The notes under the pieces are model-generated. The model was not told where the DNA came from. It saw nothing but the letters and a program-made list of their open reading frames with translations, and ran no database searches. A program made the translations under genes and the position numbers. A stretch of DNA of 41,881 nt from Micromonospora orduensis (GTDB lineage Bacteria; Actinomycetota; Actinomycetes; Mycobacteriales; Micromonosporaceae), in the NCBI RefSeq assembly GCF_006228125.1, contig NZ_VDFY01000197.1:1-41881 (forward strand), in the 5' to 3' direction. This document shows positions 9,201 to 15,223 of the stretch, in pieces; position 1 is the first letter of the stretch; each line of letters opens with the position of its first letter.

Positions 9201-9358
9201 CCGGCCTGGCCGAGCACTTCGCCCGCACCGACCGGGCGGAGGCGCGCCGGCACTGGGAGCGCGCGCTGGCGATCTTCCGGCGGATGGGTGTGCCGGAGCG
9301 CTTCGAGGTCGAGCGTCGCCTCGCCGAGCTGGGCGCCACCGCGGTGAACGCCAACTGA
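6290..9358 (+). CDS. SARP-NB-ARC-TPR transcriptional regulator (AfsR/STAND-like)
   Basis: This 1022-residue protein has an OmpR-like winged helix (1-95, starting MVEIQVLGGLSLLVSG) and a BTAD domain (98-245). An NB-ARC ATPase follows from about 286: Walker A GMAGSGKT 318-325, kinase-2 VVVLDNA 398-404, VTSRRR 424-429 and GYLPLAI 477-483. A winged helix (520-600) carries an LHNLLRQYS MHD-like motif, and TPR repeats run from about 640 to 1015. Such proteins are multi-signal transcription activators, often of secondary metabolism; ATP or ADP binding and TPR ligands gate DNA binding. The ATG at 6290 gives the normal SARP N-terminus and has GGGGAG at 6277-6282, 7 nt upstream; a longer frame to 6170 lacks family similarity. 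It stands alone, with a decayed relative before it and moaC after it. Its target genes are not evident. Confidence 0.94.
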   Translation: MVEIQVLGGLSLLVSGERQGLGTPKQRMVLAMFALHPGRLVTLDELIDELWCDNPPRSALPNIRTYAASLRRTLDATDGGRGVLVRQAGGYRLELPAEKIDSFRFVADHQHSRTLVAAGEMDRAEVLLERAMSEWRGAPLAGMTLGPVLATQRLAIEEERALAVELLVDLQLQSGRAQRGVPLLRRLIAENPLRESARLLLMRALQQNGDTAGLVDAYHEIRRLLHDQLGVEPGAEIHALYEAELGRVRRPTGTGVPSHDDARSPFEPGAGSWVEGTTADWLPRTVVEFVGREECVSRLLGRVRRVEDRASAVLVVDGMAGSGKTTLVLHVARKLAPKYRDAQLFIDLRGQGDEEPIEPFTALFTLLRQLGVPGGRIPAELDHRVELWRRELVARRAVVVLDNAADSTQILPLLPTAPGAVLLVTSRRRLTDLDVGPPESLPLMTLAEGLALLSQSGGVERIASEPEAAAEVVRRCGYLPLAIRLAGSRLAHRPTRRVTELATLLAAEPPSVNQLHVGDRTLARAFAASYDPIPEPAKRAFRLLSIHAGQYSAEMVAALLDLPRTSAVRLLDDLVDRHLVEETEGGRYRLHNLLRQYSRSQLLAADGSEATRMAVRRFLDFALHASLEAAMELHRAVDVRGEVDPGLPSRPDLTGPDAIGGVEWLERERVNLAMLVGLGATHGLHHHVWKLSRVLWRFFYVRGYFDDILYTHGLGLASAKILRHQRAIGAMHNYLASALVKTGSHRLASTHLHAAIALFQETDDWRQLAKLRSNLSVVNWLSGNLEEAVALGRQSLAERRLYDNRVPLALPNLGLALASLGRWDEAMKVHRQHLFQARLKQDYYHLANALSHLAAVRVRIGQFRRAVILLGSSLALFRRTGHRYGEAEARNTLGVAYRGLEQLDLARRQHETAFELANDSGERHAQCAALNDLGMTLLAMGDLAAGSDVLRQGLQLAGRISNPYEQGRALAGLAEHFARTDRAEARRHWERALAIFRRMGVPERFEVERRLAELGATAVNAN

Positions 9359-9432
9359 CCTGCCGGTACGTCGCTTATCGATTTCTTATCGCCGCCCCCG
9401 GTAGCTTCTGCGGCGTAGCGGCGAACGGGGGA

Positions 9433-9454
9433 GGTTCTGCCCGTGGGCAGAACC
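9433..9454 (+). terminator. Hairpin after the SARP regulator
   Basis: GGTTCTGCCC and GGGCAGAACC form a perfect 10-bp stem with a 2-nt centre, 75 nt after the stop codon. No T-run follows, which is common for terminators in very GC-rich actinobacteria. It is the best candidate for the end of the regulator transcript. Confidence 0.5.
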
Positions 9455-9515
9455 GGGTCGCCGACACGCGCCCGCGGCCAGGTCCCCCCAGCGACTTCGA
9501 CTGCGGGTGGTGAGG

Positions 9516-9581
9516 AAGGAGCGGTGCCTGAGTCCCTGCGCCGCAGCACCCGGCGCGGTCGGCGGTCGGGCACCGCTCCTT
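9516..9581 (+). other. Branched inverted-repeat element upstream of moaC
   Basis: AAGGAGCGGTGCC (9516-9528) pairs perfectly with GGCACCGCTCCTT (9569-9581). The 40-nt interior has its own stem, GCGCCG with CGGCGC. TTT ends the outer arm. The element lies 30 nt before the -10 box of moaC, so it would be outside a leaderless moaC message. It may be a second terminator for read-through from the regulator, or a leader element of a longer moaC transcript. It does not visibly match the Moco riboswitch. Confidence 0.4.
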
Positions 9582-9603
9582 TCCGACCAGATGGACGTCG
9601 TAC

Positions 9604-9618
9604 CGTCCCGATAGGCTC
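9604..9618 (+). promoter_or_regulatory. Promoter box of moaC (CGTCCCGATAGGCTC)
   Basis: The -10 hexamer TAGGCT (9612-9617) lies 7 nt before the GTG start, so the transcript should be leaderless. The same 15-mer stands before moeA at 10617-10631, and GTCG is also shared 3 nt further upstream. No conserved -35 box was seen. Confidence 0.6.
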
Positions 9619-9624
9619 ACGCCC

Positions 9625-10116
9625 GTGACCGAACCCGCCCAGCTCAGCCACGTCGACCGCGCCGGCGCGGCCCGCATGGTCGACGTCTCCGCCAAGCCGG
9701 TGAGTGGCCGGATGGCCGTCGCCGGTGGCCGCCTGCGCACGACGCCCGAGGTCATCGACCTGCTGCACCGCGACGGGTTGCCCAAGGGCGACGCGCTGGC
9801 GGTCGGTCGGCTGGCCGGGATCATGGGCGCCAAGCGCACCCCCGATCTGATTCCGCTCTGCCACCCGATCGCCCTGCACGGCGTCACCGTCGACCTGCTG
9901 CTGACCGCCGACACCGTCGAGATCACGGCCACCGCGCGCACGGCCGACCGGACGGGCGTCGAGATGGAGGCGCTCACCGCCGTCGCCGTCGCCGGTCTCG
10001 CTCTGATCGACATGGTCAAGGCGGTCGATCCCGCGGCCTCCGTGGAGGCGGTCCGGGTGCTGCGCAAGGAGGGCGGCAAGACCGGCGAGTGGGTTCGACC
10101 GGAGGACCGGTCGTGA
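9625..10116 (+). CDS. moaC: Cyclic pyranopterin monophosphate synthase MoaC
   Basis: MoaC converts the MoaA product (3',8-cyclo-GTP) to cyclic pyranopterin monophosphate, the first stable intermediate of molybdenum cofactor synthesis, in the cytoplasm. The 163-residue length is normal. Family blocks are clear: LTHVD-type start (LSHVDRAGAARMVDVS), LPKGDALAVGRLAGIMGAK, LIPLCHPI, GVEMEALTAVAVA and MVKAVD, which holds the catalytic lysine. The start is GTG at 9625, directly after a TAGGCT box. The stop codon overlaps the next start as GTGA, so mog is translationally coupled. The partner moaA lies about 15 kb away in the other orientation. Confidence 0.96.
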   Translation: MTEPAQLSHVDRAGAARMVDVSAKPVSGRMAVAGGRLRTTPEVIDLLHRDGLPKGDALAVGRLAGIMGAKRTPDLIPLCHPIALHGVTVDLLLTADTVEITATARTADRTGVEMEALTAVAVAGLALIDMVKAVDPAASVEAVRVLRKEGGKTGEWVRPEDRS

Positions 10117-10583
10117 TCCGCGCCCGGGTCATCGTCGCTTCCAACCGGGCCTCGGCCGGTGTCTACGCCGACACCAGCGGGCCGCTGCTCGTGGCTGGGC
10201 TGCGTGAGCTGGGCTGCGAGGTCGACGAGCCGGTGGTGGTGCCCGACGGCGAACCGGTCGGCGTGGCCCTGCGGGCGGCCGTCGACGACGGCGTCGACGT
10301 GGTGCTGACCAGCGGCGGCACCGGCGTCACCCCGTCGGACCGGACGCCCGACGTGACCCGGGGTTTGCTCGACTACGAGATCCCCGGCATCGCCGAGGCC
10401 ATCCGCGCCCACAGCCGGGAGCGGGTGCCCACCTCGGTGCTGTCCCGAGGGCTGGCCGGGGTGGCCGGCCGGATGCTTGTGGTCAACCTGCCGGGTTCCA
10501 CCGGCGGCGCGCGCGACGGGCTGGCCGTGCTCGGCCCGATCCTCGGGCACACCGTCGACCAGCTTCGCGGCGGCGACCACTGA
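10113..10583 (+). CDS. mog: Molybdopterin adenylyltransferase (MogA/MoaB family)
   Basis: Proteins of this family adenylylate molybdopterin before molybdate insertion by MoeA. The 156-residue chain starts at GTG 10113, which overlaps the moaC stop as GTGA; a longer frame from 10089 lies inside moaC. Motifs are VVLTSGGTGVTPSDRTPD (the GGTG phosphate loop), PGIAEAIR and MLVVNLPGSTGGARDGL. It is stand-alone and short, as in bacterial MogA and MoaB, not a Cnx1-type fusion. MogA and MoaB are hard to separate by sequence, so the symbol follows the usual actinobacterial naming. Confidence 0.92.
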   Translation: MIRARVIVASNRASAGVYADTSGPLLVAGLRELGCEVDEPVVVPDGEPVGVALRAAVDDGVDVVLTSGGTGVTPSDRTPDVTRGLLDYEIPGIAEAIRAHSRERVPTSVLSRGLAGVAGRMLVVNLPGSTGGARDGLAVLGPILGHTVDQLRGGDH

Positions 10584-10616
10584 CCGGTCCCTGCCAGGCA
10601 CCGACGGGTGTCGGCG

Positions 10617-10631
10617 CGTCCCGATAGGCTC
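10617..10631 (+). promoter_or_regulatory. Promoter box of moeA (CGTCCCGATAGGCTC)
   Basis: The -10 hexamer TAGGCT (10625-10630) lies 6 nt before the GTG start of moeA. The 15-mer is identical to the one before moaC, which suggests a shared sigma factor or regulator for the two Moco gene pairs. Confidence 0.6.
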
Positions 10632-10636
10632 GGCCG

Positions 10637-11893
10637 GTGAGTACGGAAACGGCACCACCCACGGACCGGGTCGCCGCTCCCCCGCCGGCCGGCTGGGAGG
10701 AGGCGCGATCCCGGGTGTACGCGGTCGGCCTGGCCGCCGCGCTCCCCGTGGTCGCCCGACCGCTGGCCGACACCGACGGGTCGACCCTGGCAGAGCCGTT
10801 GACCACCCGCACCGACCTGCCCGCCTTCCCCACCTCGAGCGTGGACGGCTGGGCGGTGCGCGGCGCCGGCCCGTGGCGCGTCGTCGGTCGGGTGCTGGCC
10901 GGCAACACCCCGGCGCCGCTCACCGAGGACGACACGACCGTCGAGATCGCGACCGGCGCGATGGTGCCCGAGGGCGCCACGGCGGTGCTGCGCGTGGAGG
11001 AGTCGACGGTCGCCGACGGCCTGGTGCGCGGCACTCCCCGGTCGACACCGGAGTGGCGGCAGCCGGGCGAGGAGGCGTACGCCGATGAGGAGCTGTTGCC
11101 CGCCGGCACGCCTGTCGACCCGGCGGTGATCGGCCTGGCGGCTTCCTGCGGGCACGACACGCTGCGGGTCCGGCGGGCGCCGCGTGCCGCGCTGCTGGTG
11201 TTCGGCGACGAGCTGCTCACGGCCGGGCCGCCCGCAGCCGGTCGGGTTCGGGACGCGTTGGGCCCGGCGGTGCCGGGGTGGCTTCGCCGGTACGGTTGCC
11301 AGGTGCGGGCGGCGGACGTGGTCGGCCCGGTGGCCGACACGCTGCCCGCGCACGTGGCGGCCCTGCGCGCCGCCCTGGCCAGCGCTGATCTGGTCTGCAC
11401 CACCGGCGGCACGATGAACGGCCCGGTCGACCACCTGCACCCGACGTTGCAGGCGCTCGGCGCCGACTACGTGGTCAACACGGTGGCCGTCCGGCCGGGC
11501 TTCCCGATGCTGCTGGCCCGCCTGGTCGGTGACGACGGGCGGGTCCGGTTCGTGGCCGGGCTGCCGGGTAATCCGCAGTCCGCGATCGTCGCGTTGGTGT
11601 CGCTTGTCGCCCCGCTGCTCGCCGGCCTCCAGGGCCGCCCGATGCCGATGCTGCCGCAGGTCACACTGGCCGAGGCGGTGCCCGGTCGCGGTGACCACAC
11701 CCACCTGGCGTTGGTCCGTGTGGACCGGCTGACCGGCACCGCGTTCCCGGTGCGGCACGTCGGCTCGGCGATGCTCCGTGGACTGGCCGGCGCGGACGGG
11801 TTCGCCGTGATCCGGCCGGGCACCAGCGCCGCCGCGGGCGACCGGGTGCCGATCGTGCCGTTGCCGCTGCTGCCCGGGGAGCGTGCGTCGTGA
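10637..11893 (+). CDS. moeA: Molybdopterin molybdotransferase MoeA
   Basis: MoeA inserts molybdate into adenylylated molybdopterin. The 418-residue protein has the four-domain MoeA layout: N-terminal linker, TSSVDGWAVRGA (the SxMDGYA motif), EIATGAMVPEGATAVLRVEE, and the MogA-like domain with VFGDELL, TTGGTMNGPVDHLH and GLPGNPQSAIV. The usual GGVSxGxxD loop is changed to GGTMNGPVD, but its Asp is kept. KPGKP is changed to RPGFP. These changes make it a divergent member, though still the likely functional enzyme because no other MoeA is in view. The start is GTG 10637 after a TAGGCT box. The stop overlaps moaE as GTGA. Confidence 0.92.
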   Translation: MSTETAPPTDRVAAPPPAGWEEARSRVYAVGLAAALPVVARPLADTDGSTLAEPLTTRTDLPAFPTSSVDGWAVRGAGPWRVVGRVLAGNTPAPLTEDDTTVEIATGAMVPEGATAVLRVEESTVADGLVRGTPRSTPEWRQPGEEAYADEELLPAGTPVDPAVIGLAASCGHDTLRVRRAPRAALLVFGDELLTAGPPAAGRVRDALGPAVPGWLRRYGCQVRAADVVGPVADTLPAHVAALRAALASADLVCTTGGTMNGPVDHLHPTLQALGADYVVNTVAVRPGFPMLLARLVGDDGRVRFVAGLPGNPQSAIVALVSLVAPLLAGLQGRPMPMLPQVTLAEAVPGRGDHTHLALVRVDRLTGTAFPVRHVGSAMLRGLAGADGFAVIRPGTSAAAGDRVPIVPLPLLPGERAS

Positions 11894-12318
11894 CCGCGCC
11901 GGCCATCACCTTCGGCGAGGTCACCGACCAGCCGCTCGACCTCGCCGCGCACGAGGCGGCCGTCGCTGACCGCAGGGCCGGCGCGGTTGTCTCCTTCCAG
12001 GGCGTGGTCCGCGACCACGACCACGGCCGACCCGTGGTGAGTCTGGAGTACGAAGGGCACCCGAGTGCCGTGCAGGTGCTACGGGAGGTGGCCGCCGAGA
12101 TCGCGGCCGACCCCGACGTCTACGCGGTGGCGGTGTCGCACCGCGTCGGGCCGCTGGCCATCGGTGACGTGGCGCTGGTCGCCGCGGTGAGCACCGCGCA
12201 CCGCGCGGCGGCCTTCGCCGCGTGCGCCCGGCTCGTCGACGAGGCCAAGGCCCGGCTGCCGATCTGGAAGCGGCAGGTCTTCGCCGACGGCACTGAGGAA
12301 TGGGTCAACTGCCCCTGA
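11890..12318 (+). CDS. moaE: Molybdopterin synthase catalytic subunit MoaE
   Basis: MoaE transfers sulfur from the thiocarboxylated C-terminus of MoaD to cyclic pyranopterin to form the dithiolene of molybdopterin. The 142-residue length is typical. Motifs seen are GAVVSFQGVVRDHDHG, LEYEGH, VSHRVGPLAIGDVALV and KARLPIWKRQ, where the lysines are the catalytic pair. The start is GTG at 11890 inside the moeA stop (GTGA), so the two are coupled. Its partner MoaD is encoded at 24419-24673, not next door. The stop is only 4 nt from the stop of the convergent glycosyltransferase gene, with no terminator between. Confidence 0.96.
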   Translation: MTAPAITFGEVTDQPLDLAAHEAAVADRRAGAVVSFQGVVRDHDHGRPVVSLEYEGHPSAVQVLREVAAEIAADPDVYAVAVSHRVGPLAIGDVALVAAVSTAHRAAAFAACARLVDEAKARLPIWKRQVFADGTEEWVNCP

Positions 12319-12322
12319 TCGT

Positions 12323-13768
12323 TCAGCGGCGGCCGTTGACCGTCACGGCCCGGGCGAGCCGATCGCCGTAGAACGCCGGCTCGGCGCCCGGCCGCCAGGG
12401 CAACGCGGCGACCAGCACGATCAGCGCCAGCGCGAGCGAGTTCTCCATCAGTGCGCCGAACAGGCCGTCCTGGTAATGCGACATCTCGGGCAGCTGGTGC
12501 TCGTACGGCCAGATCGGCGAGATCAGGAAGAGCAGGTAGAGCCCGATCGCGGCGACACCGTGCCGGAGCCCGGTCAACGTGGGATACCAGATCGGCGGGC
12601 GGAGCCCGTTGAGCCCGGGGAACCCGCCGAACGCCGGGCCCTGGCCGGCGCGCTGCGTCACCCCCCGGCTCGCCTCGCGGCGGCGTACGGCCGCGTCGGC
12701 CAGGACAATGATCGCGGGGATGACCCAGACCAGGTGGTGCGTCCAGGAGATCGGACTGATCACGTTGGCGGTCAGCCCGACCAGCGTGAACGCGGTCAGC
12801 TCGTCACCGTCGGCGCGGGAACTGGCCGCCCGGGACAGGCCGAGCGCCAGGATCAGCACCGAGAAGGAGAACCACAGCAGCCCCGGGGTCTCGATCGAGT
12901 CGTACAGCCGGGCCAGCAGGCCGGCGAGCGACTGGTTCGGCGTCATGTCCGCCGCGCCGACCCGCTCGGTCTGCCAGAGCACGCTGCCGAAGTACGTCCG
13001 CGACTCGTCGCCGACGATCGCGAACGTACCCAGGGTCACGCCGATCGTGGTGCCGATGGCGGTGGCCGCCACCCGCCACTGGCGGGTGATCAGCAGGTAC
13101 GCGATGAACAGCGCCGGGGTGAGCTTGACGGCGGTGGCGAGACCGATGCCGGCGCCCGCCCAGGCGCCGCCGTAGACGAAGCGCAGCAGGGGGCCGTCCG
13201 TCGCGGCGTAGTGGGTGCCCCGGCGGGAACGCCAGCGCAGCCCGATCAGATCGGCCATGATCAACGCGAACAGCAGGATGTTGACCTGGCCGTAGCCGAG
13301 GGTCTCCCGGCCCGGTTCGATGGCGACCGCGAGCGGCACTGCCAGGGCCACGGTGAACCACAGTGGCCAGGCCAGCCGGTCCACGATGGGCCGCAGGAGC
13401 CCGGCCAGCACCAGGGCCAGCGCGGCGATGCTCGCGAGGGCGTTGACCATGCCGGCGGCCTCGATCGGCAGCTGCGCCATCGGCAGCATCACCAGCCCGG
13501 CGAACGGAGGGTAGGTGAAACCGAGCGTGGTGCCGGGCGCGATGAACTCGTAGAGCTCGTGACCGCTCGCCCACCACACCACCGCGCCGTGGTAGATCTT
13601 CATATCGAAGAAGTTGTACGGACGCCCGAAGGTGCCGATGGCGAGCCATGCGGCATAGGCGACGGCAGCCACGATGGCGCCACGTACGACTTTCCTGCGA
13701 TCGATCCTGCGCGTCACGCGTTGGATTGGGGCGAGGCGGTCCGCCCGTCTACCGACAGCCGTCGGCAT
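12323..13768 (-). CDS. GT87-family mannosyltransferase-like membrane protein (DUF2029)
   Basis: This 481-residue polytopic protein has about 11-13 membrane segments. Its first extracytoplasmic loop reads NFFDMKIYHGAVVWWASGHELYEF...GFTYPPFAGLVMLP, the pattern of polyprenyl-phosphomannose-dependent alpha-mannosyltransferases that extend PIM and lipomannan in actinobacteria. The Asp in FFDMKIY is the expected catalytic site. Later motifs are ETLGYGQVNILLFAL and SPISWTHHLVW, both typical of this family. The ATG at 13768 was chosen because upstream codons lose bias. A TAGGCT box on the minus strand near 13825-13830 could give a roughly 50-nt leader. The exact acceptor is unknown. Confidence 0.88.
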   Translation of the reverse strand: MPTAVGRRADRLAPIQRVTRRIDRRKVVRGAIVAAVAYAAWLAIGTFGRPYNFFDMKIYHGAVVWWASGHELYEFIAPGTTLGFTYPPFAGLVMLPMAQLPIEAAGMVNALASIAALALVLAGLLRPIVDRLAWPLWFTVALAVPLAVAIEPGRETLGYGQVNILLFALIMADLIGLRWRSRRGTHYAATDGPLLRFVYGGAWAGAGIGLATAVKLTPALFIAYLLITRQWRVAATAIGTTIGVTLGTFAIVGDESRTYFGSVLWQTERVGAADMTPNQSLAGLLARLYDSIETPGLLWFSFSVLILALGLSRAASSRADGDELTAFTLVGLTANVISPISWTHHLVWVIPAIIVLADAAVRRREASRGVTQRAGQGPAFGGFPGLNGLRPPIWYPTLTGLRHGVAAIGLYLLFLISPIWPYEHQLPEMSHYQDGLFGALMENSLALALIVLVAALPWRPGAEPAFYGDRLARAVTVNGRR

Positions 13769-13983
13769 GGCGTGGCCACCCCCGTACCAAGGTCGTCCTA
13801 CCCGTCCAGGTCCTGCACGGAGCCTAGAACGGCACCTCACGTCAGTGCCTCCCACGTTATGCGACCGTGTCCGATCCCACACATGTTTTTGACATTTCCA
13901 CCGCGTTAACGCCTACCGGGTGGTTCAGGTAATTCGCGGCCTTATCGGGGGGTGGCGGCGGCGAGGGGGAGGATCGACGCAGG

Positions 13984-14532
13984 TCAGCCCGGGATGCGTC
14001 GAGCGGTTGCGGCGGATCGGACGGCGATCCGCGCCTCCCGCCGGGCCGTCCGGACGGCACGCTTCACGGAACGTCGAGAGTGGCCGATGCGGTGGCCGGT
14101 ACGCCAACGCAGACCCGGCTTGCCCTCGGTGTCGGCGGCGGCGAGCAGCAGCCCGCCGAGAAGCCCCATGTTCTTCAGGAAGTGGATCTTGTTCGTATCG
14201 CGGGTGGCCGCATCGTCTTCCTTGTTCCAGAAGGGATGCCCGGCGATGGTCGTCGGCACGATCGTGCCGGCGAGGACCAGGGCGGCCGGCCGGGTGAGCC
14301 GCCCGGTGGCGAGCATCAGCCCGGCGCCGAGCTGCACCGCCGAGTTGAGCCGGATCAGCTGCTCGGTCTCGGTGGGGAAGTTGGGGTGCACCCTCCGCAG
14401 CAGCGGCGCGGCCCGGTCGGTCACCGGCGCGGCCTTCTGGGCCAGCCGCTGCGGCGCGCGGAAGTTGCGGTATCCGCTGACCACGAAGATGCCGCTCAGC
14501 ATGGCGCGAGCGAGGGAGCGTACAGGCTTCAT
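13984..14532 (-). CDS. DoxX family membrane protein
   Basis: This 182-residue protein starts MKPVRSLARAMLSGIFVVSGYRNFRAPQRL, the DoxX opening with its first helix. Helices follow around LNSAVQLGAGLMLATG, AALVLAGTIVPTTIAGHPFW and FLKNMGLLGGLLLAAADT. The last 45 residues are very basic (RRSVKRAVRTARREARIAVRSAATARR) and probably stay in the cytoplasm. DoxX proteins are small membrane proteins linked to redox and thiol stress in mycobacteria; a biochemical role is not settled. The ATG at 14532 gives the full family N-terminus. The gene is monocistronic and divergent from the acetyltransferase. Confidence 0.88.
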   Translation of the reverse strand: MKPVRSLARAMLSGIFVVSGYRNFRAPQRLAQKAAPVTDRAAPLLRRVHPNFPTETEQLIRLNSAVQLGAGLMLATGRLTRPAALVLAGTIVPTTIAGHPFWNKEDDAATRDTNKIHFLKNMGLLGGLLLAAADTEGKPGLRWRTGHRIGHSRRSVKRAVRTARREARIAVRSAATARRIPG

Positions 14533-14652
14533 GGATCAGTCATACCCCGTCGCGGCGTTTCCTACCCCGGCAACCGCCGGATCCGAATCGGTGAGCGTGC
14601 ACGTCGCCACGCCGATTCGAGCGACCATCGCTGATGGACGAGCCGTGGCGGG

Positions 14653-14658
14653 TAACGT
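14653..14658 (+). promoter_or_regulatory. -10 box TAACGT of the GNAT gene
   Basis: TAACGT ends 7 nt before the GTG at 14666, consistent with a leaderless transcript. It decides the start among several in-frame candidates. Confidence 0.5.
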
Positions 14659-14665
14659 CGCGCGG

Positions 14666-15214
14666 GTGACCACGCTGCGGCTACGCCCCGAGGACCCGGC
14701 CGACTCCGGGCCGGTACGTAGGGTGCTGGCCGCCGCCTTCGCCCGCCCCGACGTGACGACGCCGCCGGAGGTGGTCCTGGTCGACGAGCTGCGCGGCACC
14801 GACGCCTGGCTGCCGGAGCTGGCCATGGTCGCCGAGTACGGCGGCGAGGTGGTCGGGTACGCGCTGCTGAGCCGCGTCCGAGTCCGACCGGACCGGGGAG
14901 TCGCCGCGCCGGCGTTGGCGTTCGGCCCGGTGGCGGTGGCCCCGCACCGGCAGCGCGTCGGGCACGGGACGGCAGTCGTACAGGCCGCTCTGGACGCCGC
15001 CACCGAGCTGGGTGAGCGTCTCGTGGTGGTCCTCGGCGATCCGGCCTTCTACCGCCGGTTCGGCTTCGGACCGGCCGGCGACCTGGGTTTGACCAGCCCG
15101 TGGGCCGGCCTCGGTGAGCCCTGGCAGGCGCTGGTGCTGCCGCCGTCCACCAGCGAGGAGGGGGCGCCGCCCCGCGGCGAGGTGGTCTTTCCGGCCCCCT
15201 GGTCCCGGGTCTGA
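14666..15214 (+). CDS. GNAT N-acetyltransferase (YhbS-like)
   Basis: This 182-residue acetyltransferase has the acetyl-CoA site AFGPVAVAPHRQRVGHGTAVVQAAL (motif A) around residues 88-112 and VVVLGDPAFYRRFGF in the C-terminal half. The latter is diagnostic for the YhbS subgroup of GNAT enzymes. The N-terminus TLRLRPEDPADSGPVRRVL is a standard GNAT first strand and helix. The GTG at 14666 is favoured by a TAACGT box 7 nt upstream; an in-frame extension runs through the DoxX gene on the other strand and is not believable. The acetyl acceptor is unknown. It converges on the AAA ATPase gene with a 9-nt gap. Confidence 0.87.
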   Translation: MTTLRLRPEDPADSGPVRRVLAAAFARPDVTTPPEVVLVDELRGTDAWLPELAMVAEYGGEVVGYALLSRVRVRPDRGVAAPALAFGPVAVAPHRQRVGHGTAVVQAALDAATELGERLVVVLGDPAFYRRFGFGPAGDLGLTSPWAGLGEPWQALVLPPSTSEEGAPPRGEVVFPAPWSRV

Positions 15215-15223
15215 CCGGGCCGG

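Noticed and set aside
9359..9624. Moco riboswitch before moaC
   Set aside because: The region has strong stems but no pattern I can match to the Moco RNA motif, and the promoter box next to the start codon predicts a leaderless message.
13889..13917. TTGACA with a downstream GCGTTAACGC palindrome and TACCGG, as a plus-strand promoter
   Set aside because: The spacing is 19 nt, the -10 is poor, and the transcript would run antisense into the DoxX gene. The palindrome may still be an operator, but nothing supports it.
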